Positions 18,045 to 27,516 of a stretch of 64,000 nt of DNA are shown one piece after another (within the stretch, counting starts at the first letter, position 1; every line of letters starts with the position of its first letter). Location of the stretch: contig NZ_BOMS01000017.1 in assembly GCF_016862315.1 (NCBI RefSeq), positions 1 through 64,000 of the forward strand. The letters are read 5' to 3'. The notes beneath the pieces are model-generated. The model was not told where the DNA came from. It did not search any database and worked only from the letters and a program-made list of their open reading frames with translations. This DNA is from Actinoplanes palleronii. Lineage in GTDB: Bacteria > Actinomycetota > Actinomycetes > Mycobacteriales > Micromonosporaceae. The position numbers and the translations under genes are program-made.

Positions 18045-18787
18045 TCGACCACCCCGGTCAGGGTGACGCCGCCGTCGATCACGATGGTCTGCCCGGTGAT
18101 CCAGGCGGCGTCCGGCGAGCAGAGGAACGCGACGGTGCCGGCCACGTCCTCCGGGACGCCGAGCCGCTTCAGCGGGTACGTCGCGGACACCTGCTCCTCG
18201 CGGCCCTCGAAGAGCGCGGACGCGAAGCGGGTCTTGACCACGGCCGGTGCGACCGCGTTGACCCGGATCGTCGGGGCCAGCTCGACGGCCAGCTCCTCGG
18301 TGAGGTGGATCAGCGCGGCCTTGGTGGTGCCGTAGAACGCGATGCCGGGCGCCGGGCGGACCCCGGAGACCGAGGAGATGTTGACGATCGAGCCGCCGGT
18401 GCCGGCCAGCCCGCCGCGCAGCGCCTCCTGCACCCAGCCGAGCGTGCCGATCAGGTTGACCTCGGCCATCTTGCGCGCGGCGTTCAGGTCGAGCGTCGCC
18501 AGCGGCCCGTACGCCGGGTTGATCCCGATGTTGTTGACCAGCGTGGTGATCGGCCCGAACCGGTCCCGGACCGCGTCGATCACCGCGGCCCGGTGTGCCG
18601 CGTCGTCGCCCTTGCCGGCCAGCCCGACGGCCACGTCCGGGCCGCCGAGCTCCTTCACCGCGGCCGCGAGGGCGTCCGCGTCCCGCCCGGTGATCGCGAC
18701 TTTCGCGCCCTGGGCGACAAAGCGTTGCGCGATGGCGAACCCGATGCCCCGGCTTGCCCCGGTCACGACCGCTACCTGATCCGCCAT
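18041..18787 (-). CDS. Short-chain dehydrogenase/reductase, FabG-like
   Basis: A 248-aa classical SDR and first gene of the five-gene operon. TGASRGIG (9-16), NNIG (85-88, with Ile for the usual Ala), Ser139, Tyr152 and Lys156 (YGTTK). The end DAAWITGQTIVIDGGVTL is the FabG/3-hydroxyacyl dehydrogenase signature. Arg36 after the second strand suggests NADP. ATG 18787 is preferred over GTG 18790 because GGAGG lies 7 nt before it. A candidate operator lies just upstream at 18810-18822. Confidence 0.86.
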   Translation of the reverse strand: MADQVAVVTGASRGIGFAIAQRFVAQGAKVAITGRDADALAAAVKELGGPDVAVGLAGKGDDAAHRAAVIDAVRDRFGPITTLVNNIGINPAYGPLATLDLNAARKMAEVNLIGTLGWVQEALRGGLAGTGGSIVNISSVSGVRPAPGIAFYGTTKAALIHLTEELAVELAPTIRVNAVAPAVVKTRFASALFEGREEQVSATYPLKRLGVPEDVAGTVAFLCSPDAAWITGQTIVIDGGVTLTGVVE

Positions 18788-18809
18788 CACACAACCTCCA
18801 AGATTTATT

Positions 18810-18822
18810 GCACTCTGAGTGC
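18810..18822. promoter_or_regulatory. Operator CACT-N3-AGTG upstream of the SDR operon
   Basis: GCACTCTGAGTGC is a perfect 13-bp inverted repeat placed 23 bp before the SDR start and 6 bp downstream of the lipoprotein stop. Its core CACT-N3-AGTG matches the operator at 23494-23510. A binding site here would allow separate control of the SDR genes within the larger transcript. Confidence 0.65.
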
Positions 18823-18827
18823 GGATA

Positions 18828-20084
18828 TTACGCCGTGGGGATGCCGTTCTGCGGCGGTGTCACGGCCTGGCCGGTGTACGGCTGCACCGCCCCGTCACCG
18901 TCGTCGGTCGTGTAGGCCTGGCCGATGAACACCGCCTTGCCGCCCTCGACCTTGGTGAGCTGCTGCCCGCCGTACCCGGAATGATCCTTGTCGGAGAAGC
19001 GCAGCGGCACCAGACCCGGGCCCTGGAAGCCGTTCTTCTGCACCGCCGCGATGATCCCGTCGCGGGTCAGGTCCTTGCCCGCGGCCTGCAGCGACTGCAC
19101 GAACAGGTATCCCACCGACATCCCGTAGACGATGTTGTTGTCGAATTCGGCGCCCGCGTTGTACTGGTCGTTGACCTTCTTGAAGAGCTGGATCCACGGG
19201 CTGGAGTCGTCGGTGTTGAGCGGCAGGTAGTTCGCCGACACCACACCCTCCAGCAGCGGCGCGGCCTGTCCCAGCGCCTTGCCGACGGTGGCCGGGTCGG
19301 AGCCCACGTTGCTGACCACGAACTGCGGCTTGAAGCCGATCTTCGCGGCGGTGCCGATCGACAGCGCGGTGAAGCCCGGCACGGTGGCCAGCACGACGAC
19401 CTCGCAGGCCGCGGCCTTGAGCGCGCCCATCTGCGGTCCGACGTTCGGGTTGCTGGTCACGTACGTCTGCTTGGCCGCCACCGCGCCGACGACCTTCTCG
19501 ATGCCGGCCAGGCTGTCCTTCCCGAAGTCGTCGTCCTGGCCGAGGAAGCAGATCTTCTTGCCGGTGTAGGTGTCCTTGACGTGGGTGCCGAGGATCTTGC
19601 CTTCGACGGTGTAGTCCGGGTTGAAGCCGAACGTGCCCGGATACTTGTCCGGCTGGTTCCAGCTGCGGCTGCCGCTGGCCACGAAGAGGTCCGGCACCTT
19701 GTTGGTCTTGAGGAAGTCGAGCACGCCGGAGTGCGTCGGGGTGCCCAGGCCGTTCAGGATCGCGAAGACCTTGTCCTGCAGCACCAGCTCCCGCACCACC
19801 TGCTGGGTGGTCGCCGGGTTGTAGCCGTCGTCCTTGACCTTGTACGTGATCTTCCGGCCGTTGATCCCGCCGGCCGCGTTGACGAAGTCGAAGTAGGCCT
19901 TGGTGGCCGGCGCGATCTTGGAGTAGCCGGCCGCGGCCGGTCCGGTCAGCGGCATGTGCGTGCCGACGGTGATCTCGGTGTCGGTCACGCCGGGTACGTC
20001 GCTGGACGAGGATCCGCCGCCGGAGCTGTCACACGCTCCGGCCAGCAAGAGGACGGCGAGCAAGGACGCCGTGGTGCGTTTCAT
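18828..20084 (-). CDS. ABC importer substrate-binding lipoprotein (LivJ-like)
   Basis: A 418-aa periplasmic-binding-protein type I (Leu/Ile/Val) receptor. The signal peptide ends LLLAGAC with Cys as the lipid anchor, followed by a Gly/Ser linker. Family features: VGTHMPLTGPAAAGYSKIA, YFDFVNAAGGINGRKI, ELVLQDKVFAILNGLGTP. ATG 20084 is preferred over 20087 because AGGAGG then sits 5 nt away. It is the last gene of the importer. Such receptors in actinomycetes also bind aromatic acids, amides and other carboxylates, so the ligand need not be an amino acid. Confidence 0.88.
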   Translation of the reverse strand: MKRTTASLLAVLLLAGACDSSGGGSSSSDVPGVTDTEITVGTHMPLTGPAAAGYSKIAPATKAYFDFVNAAGGINGRKITYKVKDDGYNPATTQQVVRELVLQDKVFAILNGLGTPTHSGVLDFLKTNKVPDLFVASGSRSWNQPDKYPGTFGFNPDYTVEGKILGTHVKDTYTGKKICFLGQDDDFGKDSLAGIEKVVGAVAAKQTYVTSNPNVGPQMGALKAAACEVVVLATVPGFTALSIGTAAKIGFKPQFVVSNVGSDPATVGKALGQAAPLLEGVVSANYLPLNTDDSSPWIQLFKKVNDQYNAGAEFDNNIVYGMSVGYLFVQSLQAAGKDLTRDGIIAAVQKNGFQGPGLVPLRFSDKDHSGYGGQQLTKVEGGKAVFIGQAYTTDDGDGAVQPYTGQAVTPPQNGIPTA

Positions 20085-21091
20085 CATTTCCTCCTGAGAG
20101 TGAATCTGATGGATGCCAGGCCGCCGGGGGCGGCGAGCATGACGACGACGAGCACCACGCCGAAGATCACCAGGGCGAGGTTCCCCTCCAGGTGTTGCGA
20201 GCCGGAGCGTTCCCCGGCGGTCTGTGCCAGCGCCGGCAGCAGGACCAGCAGCAGCGCGCCGAGCAGCGCGCCGACCAGCCGGCCCAGGCCGCCGATCACG
20301 ATCGCCATCACCAGGAACAGCGACAGGGTCAGCGGGAACGCGCCGGGCGAGACGCTCTGCGCCAGCACCGCGAACAGCGCGCCGGCCAGACCCGCGCAGG
20401 CCGCGCTGACCACGAACGCCAGCACCTGGGTCCGCGCCACGTGCACCCCGGCCAGGCGTGCCGCGGTCTCGTCGTCGCGCACCGCGCGGATGTCCCGCCC
20501 GAACCGGCCCCGGGTCAGCGTGGCCAGCAGGAACGCGGTGACCAGCGCGCCGGCCCAGCAGAGCCAGGCCTGCCAGCGTTCCATCGGGATCGTCCCGGGC
20601 GGCGGGTCCAGCGCGATCGACAGACCCATGTCGCTGTTGAACGTGGTGTCGAACGTGCTGGTCACCGACGGCACCACGACCGCCACCGCGAGCGTGAGCC
20701 CGGCCAGGTAGGGCCCGCGCAGCCGGGCCGCGGCCAGCCCGATCACCACGCCCGCCAGCGTCGTGACGACGATCGCGGCCAGCACGCTCAGCGGCATCGA
20801 CAGCCACCGGTTCTGGGTCAGCGCGAACGTGTAGGCGCCGGTCGCCATCAGCGCGCCGTGCCCGAGCGACAGCTGGCCGTTCAGTCCGGTCAGGACGGTC
20901 AGCCCGGCGGTCACGGTGAAGTAGGCGCCGACCGTGGCCAGCTGATAGTTCCGGAACGGCGGCAACGTATAGGTCAAGATCAGGATCAGGGCCGCGCCGA
21001 GCAGAATTGCCACCGCCGGCGGGATCCGCCTCTTCCGGCCGACCTTTTCCGGTACGACCGGAGCCACGCTCTTCTCCCGCAGGTCGGTCAT
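20084..21091 (-). CDS. livM: ABC importer permease, LivM family
   Basis: A 335-aa membrane protein with about nine or ten hydrophobic helices. The LivM signature is seen in LGHGALMATGAYTFAL (early) and in the EAA-like loop FGRDIRAVRDDETAARLAGV. The N-terminal 25 residues are cytoplasmic and polar. Start overlaps the livH stop (ATGA). It should pair with LivH as the transmembrane pore of the importer. Confidence 0.88.
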   Translation of the reverse strand: MTDLREKSVAPVVPEKVGRKRRIPPAVAILLGAALILILTYTLPPFRNYQLATVGAYFTVTAGLTVLTGLNGQLSLGHGALMATGAYTFALTQNRWLSMPLSVLAAIVVTTLAGVVIGLAAARLRGPYLAGLTLAVAVVVPSVTSTFDTTFNSDMGLSIALDPPPGTIPMERWQAWLCWAGALVTAFLLATLTRGRFGRDIRAVRDDETAARLAGVHVARTQVLAFVVSAACAGLAGALFAVLAQSVSPGAFPLTLSLFLVMAIVIGGLGRLVGALLGALLLVLLPALAQTAGERSGSQHLEGNLALVIFGVVLVVVMLAAPGGLASIRFTLRRK

Positions 21092-21966
21092 GCCAGCCTC
21101 GCTTTCGAATGGGAGAAGAGACCACCCGGCCGGCCCAGCAGCACCGCGACGAGCAGGAACAGCACCGCCATCGGCGCGACAGTGGCGCCCAGGTAGCCGC
21201 TGACGTAGGAGAGCAGCAGGCCGACGACCAGGCCACCGGTGACCGCGCCGATCGGACTGTCCAGCCCGCCCACCACGGCGGCGGTGAACGCGGACACGAA
21301 CACCACGTCCATCGCGGTCGGGTGCAGCCCCAGCTCGGTCGGCACCACGAGCATCCCGGCCAGCGACCCGACCGCGGCGGCGAGCGCCCAGCCCAGCGTC
21401 AGCATCCCGCCGACCGGCACACCGAGCAGCCGGGACACGTCGGGGGCGAACGCGGCGGCCCGCATCCGCAGCCCCACCGCCGTACGGGTGAACAGCAGCG
21501 TGAGCGCGACGACCACGGCGCCCACCGCGGCGAAGACGAACACGTCGTACCGGCTGAGCAGCGCGATCCCGCCGACCTCGAAGGCGTCCCGCCGGAACGG
21601 GGTCTCGATCGGCCGGTACTCGTTGCCGAACAGGATGCCGAGCACCCCCTGCACGATCAGGACCAGGCCGAGCGCGACCACCACCCCGTTGAGCGGCGAC
21701 GAGTGGTCGACGAACCGCATCACGGTCTTCTCCACCGCCACCCCGAGCAGCAGCCCGAACACGATCGCCGCGACGAACCCCAGCCAGTACGACCCGGTCG
21801 CGTCGGTGACCGAGTAGGCCACGTAGACGGCGGCCACCGCCATGGCGCCCTGTGCGAAGTTGACGATCCGGGCGGCCCGCCAGATCAGCACCAGGGCCAG
21901 CGCGAACGCGGCGTAGACCGCGCCCCGGCTCAGCCCGTCAAAAGTCAGGTAGACGAATCTGTCCAT
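21088..21966 (-). CDS. livH: ABC importer permease, LivH family
   Basis: A 292-aa permease with about eight membrane helices. Family features are the start FVYLTFDGLSRGAVYAAFAL, the NFAQGAMAVAAVYVAY segment and the loop GLRMRAAAFAPDVSRLLGV that contacts the ATPases. It follows livF after 11 nt. It forms the heterodimeric pore with LivM. Confidence 0.88.
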   Translation of the reverse strand: MDRFVYLTFDGLSRGAVYAAFALALVLIWRAARIVNFAQGAMAVAAVYVAYSVTDATGSYWLGFVAAIVFGLLLGVAVEKTVMRFVDHSSPLNGVVVALGLVLIVQGVLGILFGNEYRPIETPFRRDAFEVGGIALLSRYDVFVFAAVGAVVVALTLLFTRTAVGLRMRAAAFAPDVSRLLGVPVGGMLTLGWALAAAVGSLAGMLVVPTELGLHPTAMDVVFVSAFTAAVVGGLDSPIGAVTGGLVVGLLLSYVSGYLGATVAPMAVLFLLVAVLLGRPGGLFSHSKARLA

Positions 21967-21977
21967 GGTTCCTCCGG

Positions 21978-22699
<722 letters not shown>

Positions 22700-22703
<4 letters not shown>

Positions 22704-23440
22704 GCCGCCGCCCCCAGATAGGCCTCGGTGACCTTGTCGTCGGCGCTGATCTCGGCCGGGGTGCCGAGCGCGATCGGTTTGCCGAAGTCGAGGACCAGGA
22801 TCTCGTCGCAGACCGACATGACCAGGTCCATGTGGTGCTCGACGAGCAGGACGGTGGTGCCCGCCCCCTTGATCAGCTCGGCCAGCCAGCGGATCTCCTC
22901 GGGGTCCAGCCCGCCGGCCGGCTCGTCGAGCATCAGGATCCGTGGCCGGGAGGCGAGGGCCCGGGCCAGCTCGACCCGTTTCCGGGTCGCGTAGGGCAGC
23001 GCACCCGGGAGCCGGTGGGCGTAGTCCGCGACACCGCACTTGTCCAGGGCTTCGAGAGCGTCCTTCTCGGACTGCCGCTCCCGGCTCGCCTTTTCGCCTT
23101 TCGAGCGGTGCCCGCGCGCGCCGACCTGCACGTTCTCCAGCACGGTGAGCCCGCCGAACTGGCCGACCCCCTGCAGCGTGCGGGCGATGCCGAGCCGGTT
23201 CAGCTGGTGCGGCCGGGGTCGCCAGGCCCGCCCGTCCAGGGTGATCTCCCCGGCCGCCGGGGTGACGAATCCGCAGATGACGTTGAAGAGCGTGGTCTTG
23301 CCGGCGCCGTTCGGCCCGATCACCCCGACGATCCGCCCGGAGGGCACCCGCAGGGAGACGTCGTCGAGCGCGGTCAGCCCGCCGAAGCGAACCGTCATAT
23401 GGTCGAGAGCAAGCTCGTGAGCAGTGTTTTCCGTCGACAT
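22700..23440 (-). CDS. livG: ABC importer ATPase, LivG family
   Basis: A 246-aa ATPase. Walker A GPNGAGKTT, Walker B RILMLDEPAGGLDP, and H-loop LLVEHHMDLVM. The canonical LSGG signature is replaced by ALPYATRKRVELARAL, a known LivG variant. RTLQGVGQFGGLTVLENV is the LivG Q-loop region. ATG 23440 has GAGGTGG upstream. It is the first gene of the importer operon, and an operator lies 54 bp upstream of the start. Confidence 0.9.
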
Positions 23441-23493
23441 GGCCACCTCGTCCGGACAGCAAAAATCCACAGTGGAGAGTGATGGTCAACTAT

Positions 23494-23510
23494 TTACACT
23501 AGGAGTGTAA
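23494..23510. promoter_or_regulatory. Operator TTACACT-N3-AGTGTAA upstream of livG
   Basis: TTACACTAGGAGTGTAA is a perfect inverted repeat with 7-bp arms. The core CACT-N3-AGTG is the same as at 18810-18822. It lies where the importer promoter should be. The TetR at 14514-15089 is the likely binder; the TetR at 7897 has a different sequence at its own gap. Confidence 0.7.
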
Positions 23511-23593
23511 CTTTCTGATCGGGATCGTCAACTACTTGCAACATCCCCGTTACCTGCCGCGACCCGGCGCGTCGCGTACCCGGTGTGGTCAGC

Positions 23594-23639
23594 AAAAACG
23601 CCGCCGTGCCCGGGTGTATCCCGGGTCACTCGGCGGCGT
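23594..23639 (-). terminator. Rho-independent terminator after alkB-like gene
   Basis: On the minus strand the arms ACGCCGCCG and CGGCGGCGT pair perfectly, enclose a second small stem (CCCGGG/CCCGGG), and are followed by TTTTT. It ends the alkB transcript just before the importer promoter. Confidence 0.75.
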
Positions 23640-23659
23640 CTGGGGTCGTCCGACGGTCG

Positions 23660-24286
23660 TCAGGCCACGCCTCGTGGCCGGAATTGCACACTCACCCGGG
23701 GCCCGACGGCCCGCGCCGTCTTCGGCACCGCGTGCTCCCAGGTCCGCTGGCAGGAGCCGCCCATCACGATCAGATCCCCGTGGCCCAGCGGGAACCGCAG
23801 CGTCTCGTGCCCGCCCGCCCGCGGCCGCAGCAGCAGGTTGCGCGGCGACCCCACCGACACGATCGCGACCATGGTGTCCTCGGTGGCCGACCGCCCGATG
23901 GTGTCACCGTGCCAGGCGACGCTGTCCCGCCCGTCCCGGTAGAGGCACATCCCGGCGGTGGTGAACTCCTCGCCCAGCTCGTCGGCGTAGTGCGCGTTCA
24001 GCGCCGCGCGGGCCTCGGTCAGCGACGGGTGCGGCAGGGTCTCCTCCTCGCGGAACCACCGCAGCAGCCGGGGCACGTCGACCACGTCGTCGTACATCTG
24101 CCGCCGCTCGGCCCGCCAGTCGATCTCGAGCAGCGCCGCGAACACCGCGTCGGACCCGTGCAGCCAGCCGGGCAGCACGTCGACCCAGGCCCCGGCGGTG
24201 AGCCGGTGCCGGGTCGCCCCGGACAGCGGCTCGAGGGTCGCCGAGGACATCAGGTCGAGCATCGAAGGCTGATAGGCGCTGCTCAT
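23660..24286 (-). CDS. AlkB-family 2-oxoglutarate/Fe(II) dioxygenase
   Basis: A 208-aa dioxygenase related to AlkB, which removes alkyl groups from DNA or RNA bases by oxidation. Iron ligands are seen as H-x-D in WHGD and a later His in TWEHAVPK; the 2OG-binding arginines are in RVSVQFRPRG. FPLGHGDLIVMGG is the usual strand between them. Start ATG 24286 overlaps the stop of the exporter gene (ATGA), so both share a transcript, an unexpected pairing for an efflux pump. Confidence 0.87.
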   Translation of the reverse strand: MSSAYQPSMLDLMSSATLEPLSGATRHRLTAGAWVDVLPGWLHGSDAVFAALLEIDWRAERRQMYDDVVDVPRLLRWFREEETLPHPSLTEARAALNAHYADELGEEFTTAGMCLYRDGRDSVAWHGDTIGRSATEDTMVAIVSVGSPRNLLLRPRAGGHETLRFPLGHGDLIVMGGSCQRTWEHAVPKTARAVGPRVSVQFRPRGVA

Positions 24287-25779
24287 GCCGCCATGTTAGT
24301 ACTGACGTTCGACGGCTCTCCGGTGCCGGTGGGTGCGACCGGCCGGAGCACCGCGGCCGCCACGATCGCGGCCGCCACCCCGCCCACCACGCCGACCCAC
24401 GAGGTGGTGGCGATCGCGTCGACGAACGCGTCCCGCGCGACCCGGGCCAGCGCCGGATCACCGAGCCGCAGCGCGTCCCCGATCGAGTCCCGTGCCGCCG
24501 CCGGCGCGCCGCCGGGCATCGCCGCCCGGTACGCCGTGGTCAGCACACTGCCCAGCACCGCCACCGACAGCGCCGCCCCGATCTGCTGCACCGTGTCGTT
24601 CACCGCCGAGCCGACACCGGCCCGCTCCTTCGGCAGCGCCCCGAGCAGCGTCCCGACCGCGGCCGGTGTCGCGATGCCGCTGCCCGCCCCGATCACCACG
24701 AGCGCGAACGCCAGGGTCGGGTAGCCGTCGTCCGGCCCGAGCGAGGCCAGCACCCCGAACCCGCCGCCCATCAGCAGTAGCCCGAGCACCAGCGCCACCC
24801 GGGCGCCGAACCGCTTGTCCACCACCACGCCGACCCCGTTGAAGATCAGTCCACTGATGATCATCGGGACGAACGCGAAGCCGGCCCGCAGCGGCGGGTA
24901 CCCGAGCACGAACTGCACGTACTGGGTGAGCGCGAGCATCACCCCGCCGGCCGAGAAGGAGAGCAGCACGAGCGAGAGGCTGGCCCCGGCGAAGTTCCGA
25001 TCGCGGAACAGCGCGAGCGGCAGCATCGGCTCGTCGGTGTGCCGTTCCCAGAGCGCGAAGCCGGTCAGCGCGACGGCGGCGATCGCGATCCCGCCCAGCG
25101 TCCGGGCCGAGCCCCAGCCCGTGGCCGGTGCCGAGATGACCGCCCAGACCAGGGCGGTCATCCCGATCGTCGAGGTCAGTGCGCCGACCGGGTCGGGTCG
25201 CCCGGCCGGGCCGCGCGACTCCGGGATGATCACCAGTGCGGCCAGCACGCCGAGCGCGGCGATCGGGATGTTCATCAGGAAGACCGAGCCCCACCAGAAG
25301 TGTTCCAGCAGCAGCCCGCCCAGGCTGGGCCCGCCGAGCGCACCGACCATCAGCACCGAGCCCCAGATCGCGATCGCCTTCTTGCGCTCCGCGTCGTCGA
25401 AGACCGTGGTGAGGATGGACAGGGTGCCGGGCATCAGGAACGCCGCGCCGACGCCCATCAGGCCGCGGGTCGCGATCAGGTGACCGGCCGTCTGGCTCAG
25501 CGTGGCCAGCAGCGACGCGCCGCCGAACAGCACCAGGCCGATCACCAGCCCGCGACGCCGCCCGTGCCGGTCGGAGAGCGCGCCCGCGGTGAGCAGCAGC
25601 CCGGCGAAGACCAGGATGTAGGCGTCGATGATCCACTGGATCTCGGCGGTGCTCGCCCCGAGGTCGCGGATCAGGGCCGGGATCGCGATGTTCAGCACCA
25701 TGTTGTCGACGACGACCACGAGCATGCTCAGGCACAGCACGCCGAGGATCAGCCAGCGTCGGGGGTCGCGCTCGGGCAT
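24283..25779 (-). CDS. MFS multidrug exporter, DHA2 (14-TM) family
   Basis: A 498-aa proton-driven exporter of the EmrB/QacA type. Motif A is seen in the loop SDRHGRRRG, motif C in GSVLMVGALGGPSLGGLL, and the N-terminal motif LVVVVDNMVLNIAIPAL with the acidic residue Asp in helix 1. About 14 hydrophobic helices. It is divergent from a TetR regulator with repeated sites in the 86-bp gap, a typical drug-induced pair. The substrate is unknown. Confidence 0.88.
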   Translation of the reverse strand: MPERDPRRWLILGVLCLSMLVVVVDNMVLNIAIPALIRDLGASTAEIQWIIDAYILVFAGLLLTAGALSDRHGRRRGLVIGLVLFGGASLLATLSQTAGHLIATRGLMGVGAAFLMPGTLSILTTVFDDAERKKAIAIWGSVLMVGALGGPSLGGLLLEHFWWGSVFLMNIPIAALGVLAALVIIPESRGPAGRPDPVGALTSTIGMTALVWAVISAPATGWGSARTLGGIAIAAVALTGFALWERHTDEPMLPLALFRDRNFAGASLSLVLLSFSAGGVMLALTQYVQFVLGYPPLRAGFAFVPMIISGLIFNGVGVVVDKRFGARVALVLGLLLMGGGFGVLASLGPDDGYPTLAFALVVIGAGSGIATPAAVGTLLGALPKERAGVGSAVNDTVQQIGAALSVAVLGSVLTTAYRAAMPGGAPAAARDSIGDALRLGDPALARVARDAFVDAIATTSWVGVVGGVAAAIVAAAVLRPVAPTGTGEPSNVSTNMAA

Positions 25780-25793
25780 CGACAGACCTTTCT

Positions 25794-25846
25794 CGTACGG
25801 TGTTCGAGGTCTAGTACAACGTACCAGTCGATCGAACGGTGTACGA
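25794..25846. promoter_or_regulatory. Candidate operators between exporter and tetR
   Basis: A 14-bp direct repeat with 12 matches (CGTACGGTGTTCGA at 25794, CGAACGGTGTACGA at 25833) brackets GTAC-AAC-GTAC and the palindrome TCGATCGA. The region covers both start sites' promoter space. Binding by the adjacent TetR is inferred. Confidence 0.5.
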
Positions 25847-25865
25847 CGATCATTATGATGGGGAG

Positions 25866-26705
25866 ATGCCCGACCTCCCGGACTCGGTGTGGACCCGCCC
25901 GCCGCGCACCACCCGCGGTGACCAGCCCGCGCTGAGCCGTGCGCAGATCGTCCGCGCCGCGATCGAGCTGCTCGACACCGAGGGCGCGGCCGGCCTGAGC
26001 ATGCGTCGCCTCGGCACCAAGCTCGGCTCCGGCACGACGTCGGCGTACTGGTACGTCACCAACAAGGACGAACTTCTCGAACTCGCCGTCGACGAGGTGC
26101 TCGGCGAGATCTACGTGCCCGAGCCCGGCGACACCGGCTGGCGGATCGGCGCGTCGATCCTGGCCAACGGCATGCGCGCGGCCCTGCTCCGGCACCCCTG
26201 GGTGATCGGCCAGCTCGGCGCCCGTCCCACCGTCGGACCCAACGCGATGCGGATGGGGGACCGGACCGTGGCGCTGTTCACCGCCGCGGGTTTCCAGGGA
26301 CTGCAGATTTCGTACGCGGGGTCGCTCCTGCACTCCCACGCGATCGGCGCGGCGACCACCGAGGCGGCCATGACCGCCGCCGCCCGCCGGGCCGGCTCCA
26401 CGCTCGCCGGCGTCGCCGAGTCGGTCCTGCCGGCGATCGAGCGAACGGCGGGCACCTATCCGCACGTCGAGCGCTGGCTGCGGGAGAACGGCGTCGGCGG
26501 TCCCGACCCCGACCGCCTGCTCGACGACGCCTTCACCTTCGGCCTGGACCGCCTCCTCGACGGCCTGTCCCACTGGCTGACCCACCATCCCAACCCGCCC
26601 CACCATCCCGACCCGGCCCAGCAGCCCGATCCCGTCCAGCGGCCGGGTGCCGCCCCGCGGCCCGGTCGCGAGCAGCGACCCGACCTCGACCAGGGAGCCG
26701 CCTGA
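25866..26705 (+). CDS. TetR-family regulator of exporter
   Basis: A 279-aa regulator. HTH: LSRAQIVRAAIELLDTEGA then SMRRLGTKLGSGTTSAYWYV. The ligand domain is of the TetR_C type (TNKDELLELAVDEVLGEI). The last 45 residues are a Pro/His/Gln-rich tail with NP-x2-HHPDP-like repeats, not part of the fold. ATG 25866 has GGGGAG directly against it, so GTG 25839 or a leaderless start is possible. It is divergent from the DHA2 exporter. Confidence 0.85.
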   Translation: MPDLPDSVWTRPPRTTRGDQPALSRAQIVRAAIELLDTEGAAGLSMRRLGTKLGSGTTSAYWYVTNKDELLELAVDEVLGEIYVPEPGDTGWRIGASILANGMRAALLRHPWVIGQLGARPTVGPNAMRMGDRTVALFTAAGFQGLQISYAGSLLHSHAIGAATTEAAMTAAARRAGSTLAGVAESVLPAIERTAGTYPHVERWLRENGVGGPDPDRLLDDAFTFGLDRLLDGLSHWLTHHPNPPHHPDPAQQPDPVQRPGAAPRPGREQRPDLDQGAA

Positions 26706-26706
26706 G

Positions 26707-27237
26707 ATGCCCGTGCCGCTGACCGTCCGGGATGCCACCGCCGCCGACGCGGAGGCCTGCGCCGCCATCTACCGGCCGTATGTGCTGGACACCGCGGTCT
26801 CCTTCGAGACCGAGCCGCCCACCCCGGCCGAGATGGCCGCCCGGATCGCCGCCTCGGCCGCCACCCACGCGTGGCTGGTCGCCGAGGACGGATCCGGCGT
26901 GATCGGTTACGCGTATGCCGGCCCGTTCGCCACCCGCGCCGCCTACCGCTGGTCCTGCGAGGTCAGCGTCTATCTGGAGCAAGACCGCCGCCGCACCGGT
27001 GCCGGCCGCGCCCTCTACGACGTCCTGCTCCCCAGGCTGGTCACCCGCGGTTACCGGGTCGCCGTCGCCAAGACCACCCTCCCGAACGACGCCGCCCTGG
27101 GCCTGCACACCGCGTTCGGCTTCGAACCGGTAGGCATCCACCGCCGCATCGGCTGGAAACACGACACCTGGCACGACATCGCCATCACCCAGCGCTTCCT
27201 CACCCCCGACCCCACCCCGCCAGCCACCCTCCACTGA
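26707..27237 (+). CDS. GNAT acetyltransferase, phosphinothricin acetyltransferase (PAT)-like
   Basis: A 176-aa GNAT enzyme closest to the PAT/Bar group, which N-acetylates phosphinothricin, methionine sulfoximine or related amines. Features: AAIYRPYVLDTAVSFETEPP, the acceptor-site segment RAAYRWSCEVSVYLEQ, acetyl-CoA loop RRTGAGRALYDVL, and GFEPVGIHRRIGWKHDTWHD. The start lies one base after the tetR stop, so the two are co-transcribed. PAT-like enzymes are common in actinomycetes, and the true substrate is open. Confidence 0.85.
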   Translation: MPVPLTVRDATAADAEACAAIYRPYVLDTAVSFETEPPTPAEMAARIAASAATHAWLVAEDGSGVIGYAYAGPFATRAAYRWSCEVSVYLEQDRRRTGAGRALYDVLLPRLVTRGYRVAVAKTTLPNDAALGLHTAFGFEPVGIHRRIGWKHDTWHDIAITQRFLTPDPTPPATLH

Positions 27238-27301
27238 CCACCCAAGCCGCCACGACCCGAGCCCCCAGCCGGTGCTCACGGTCGCTGGTCAGCGCGAGAC
27301 C

Positions 27302-27356
27302 CGGCTGGTGCTGGCGGTCCTCTCAAGGCCCTTGAGGGGACCGCCAGCACCAGCCG
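27302..27356. terminator. 55-nt near-perfect stem-loop after acetyltransferase gene
   Basis: Two 19-bp arms pair without mismatch (27302-27320 with 27338-27356; left arm starts CGGCTGGTGCTGG). Inside, CTCAAGG pairs with CCTTGAG. No T-tract follows. It can fold on either strand, so a bidirectional terminator is plausible, but its length and perfection are unusual. Confidence 0.55.
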
Positions 27357-27516
27357 AAGCGGCTCCAATGCCACGTAGCTCGAGTTGACGTGCCGGTAGC
27401 TCCTCGGTAGGGCGGTGAGAGTCCGCACAGCCAGATCGCGTGCGCCTGCCGCCCACCTGGGGGCGGTAGCCGCACGCACCACCCGACCGCGGACCGCCAC
27501 CGCCCCCGAACCCGAC

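Noticed and set aside
26707..27237. Dedicated phosphinothricin self-resistance gene
   Set aside because: No phosphinothricin biosynthesis genes are in the window, and PAT-like acetyltransferases are widespread with other or unknown substrates.
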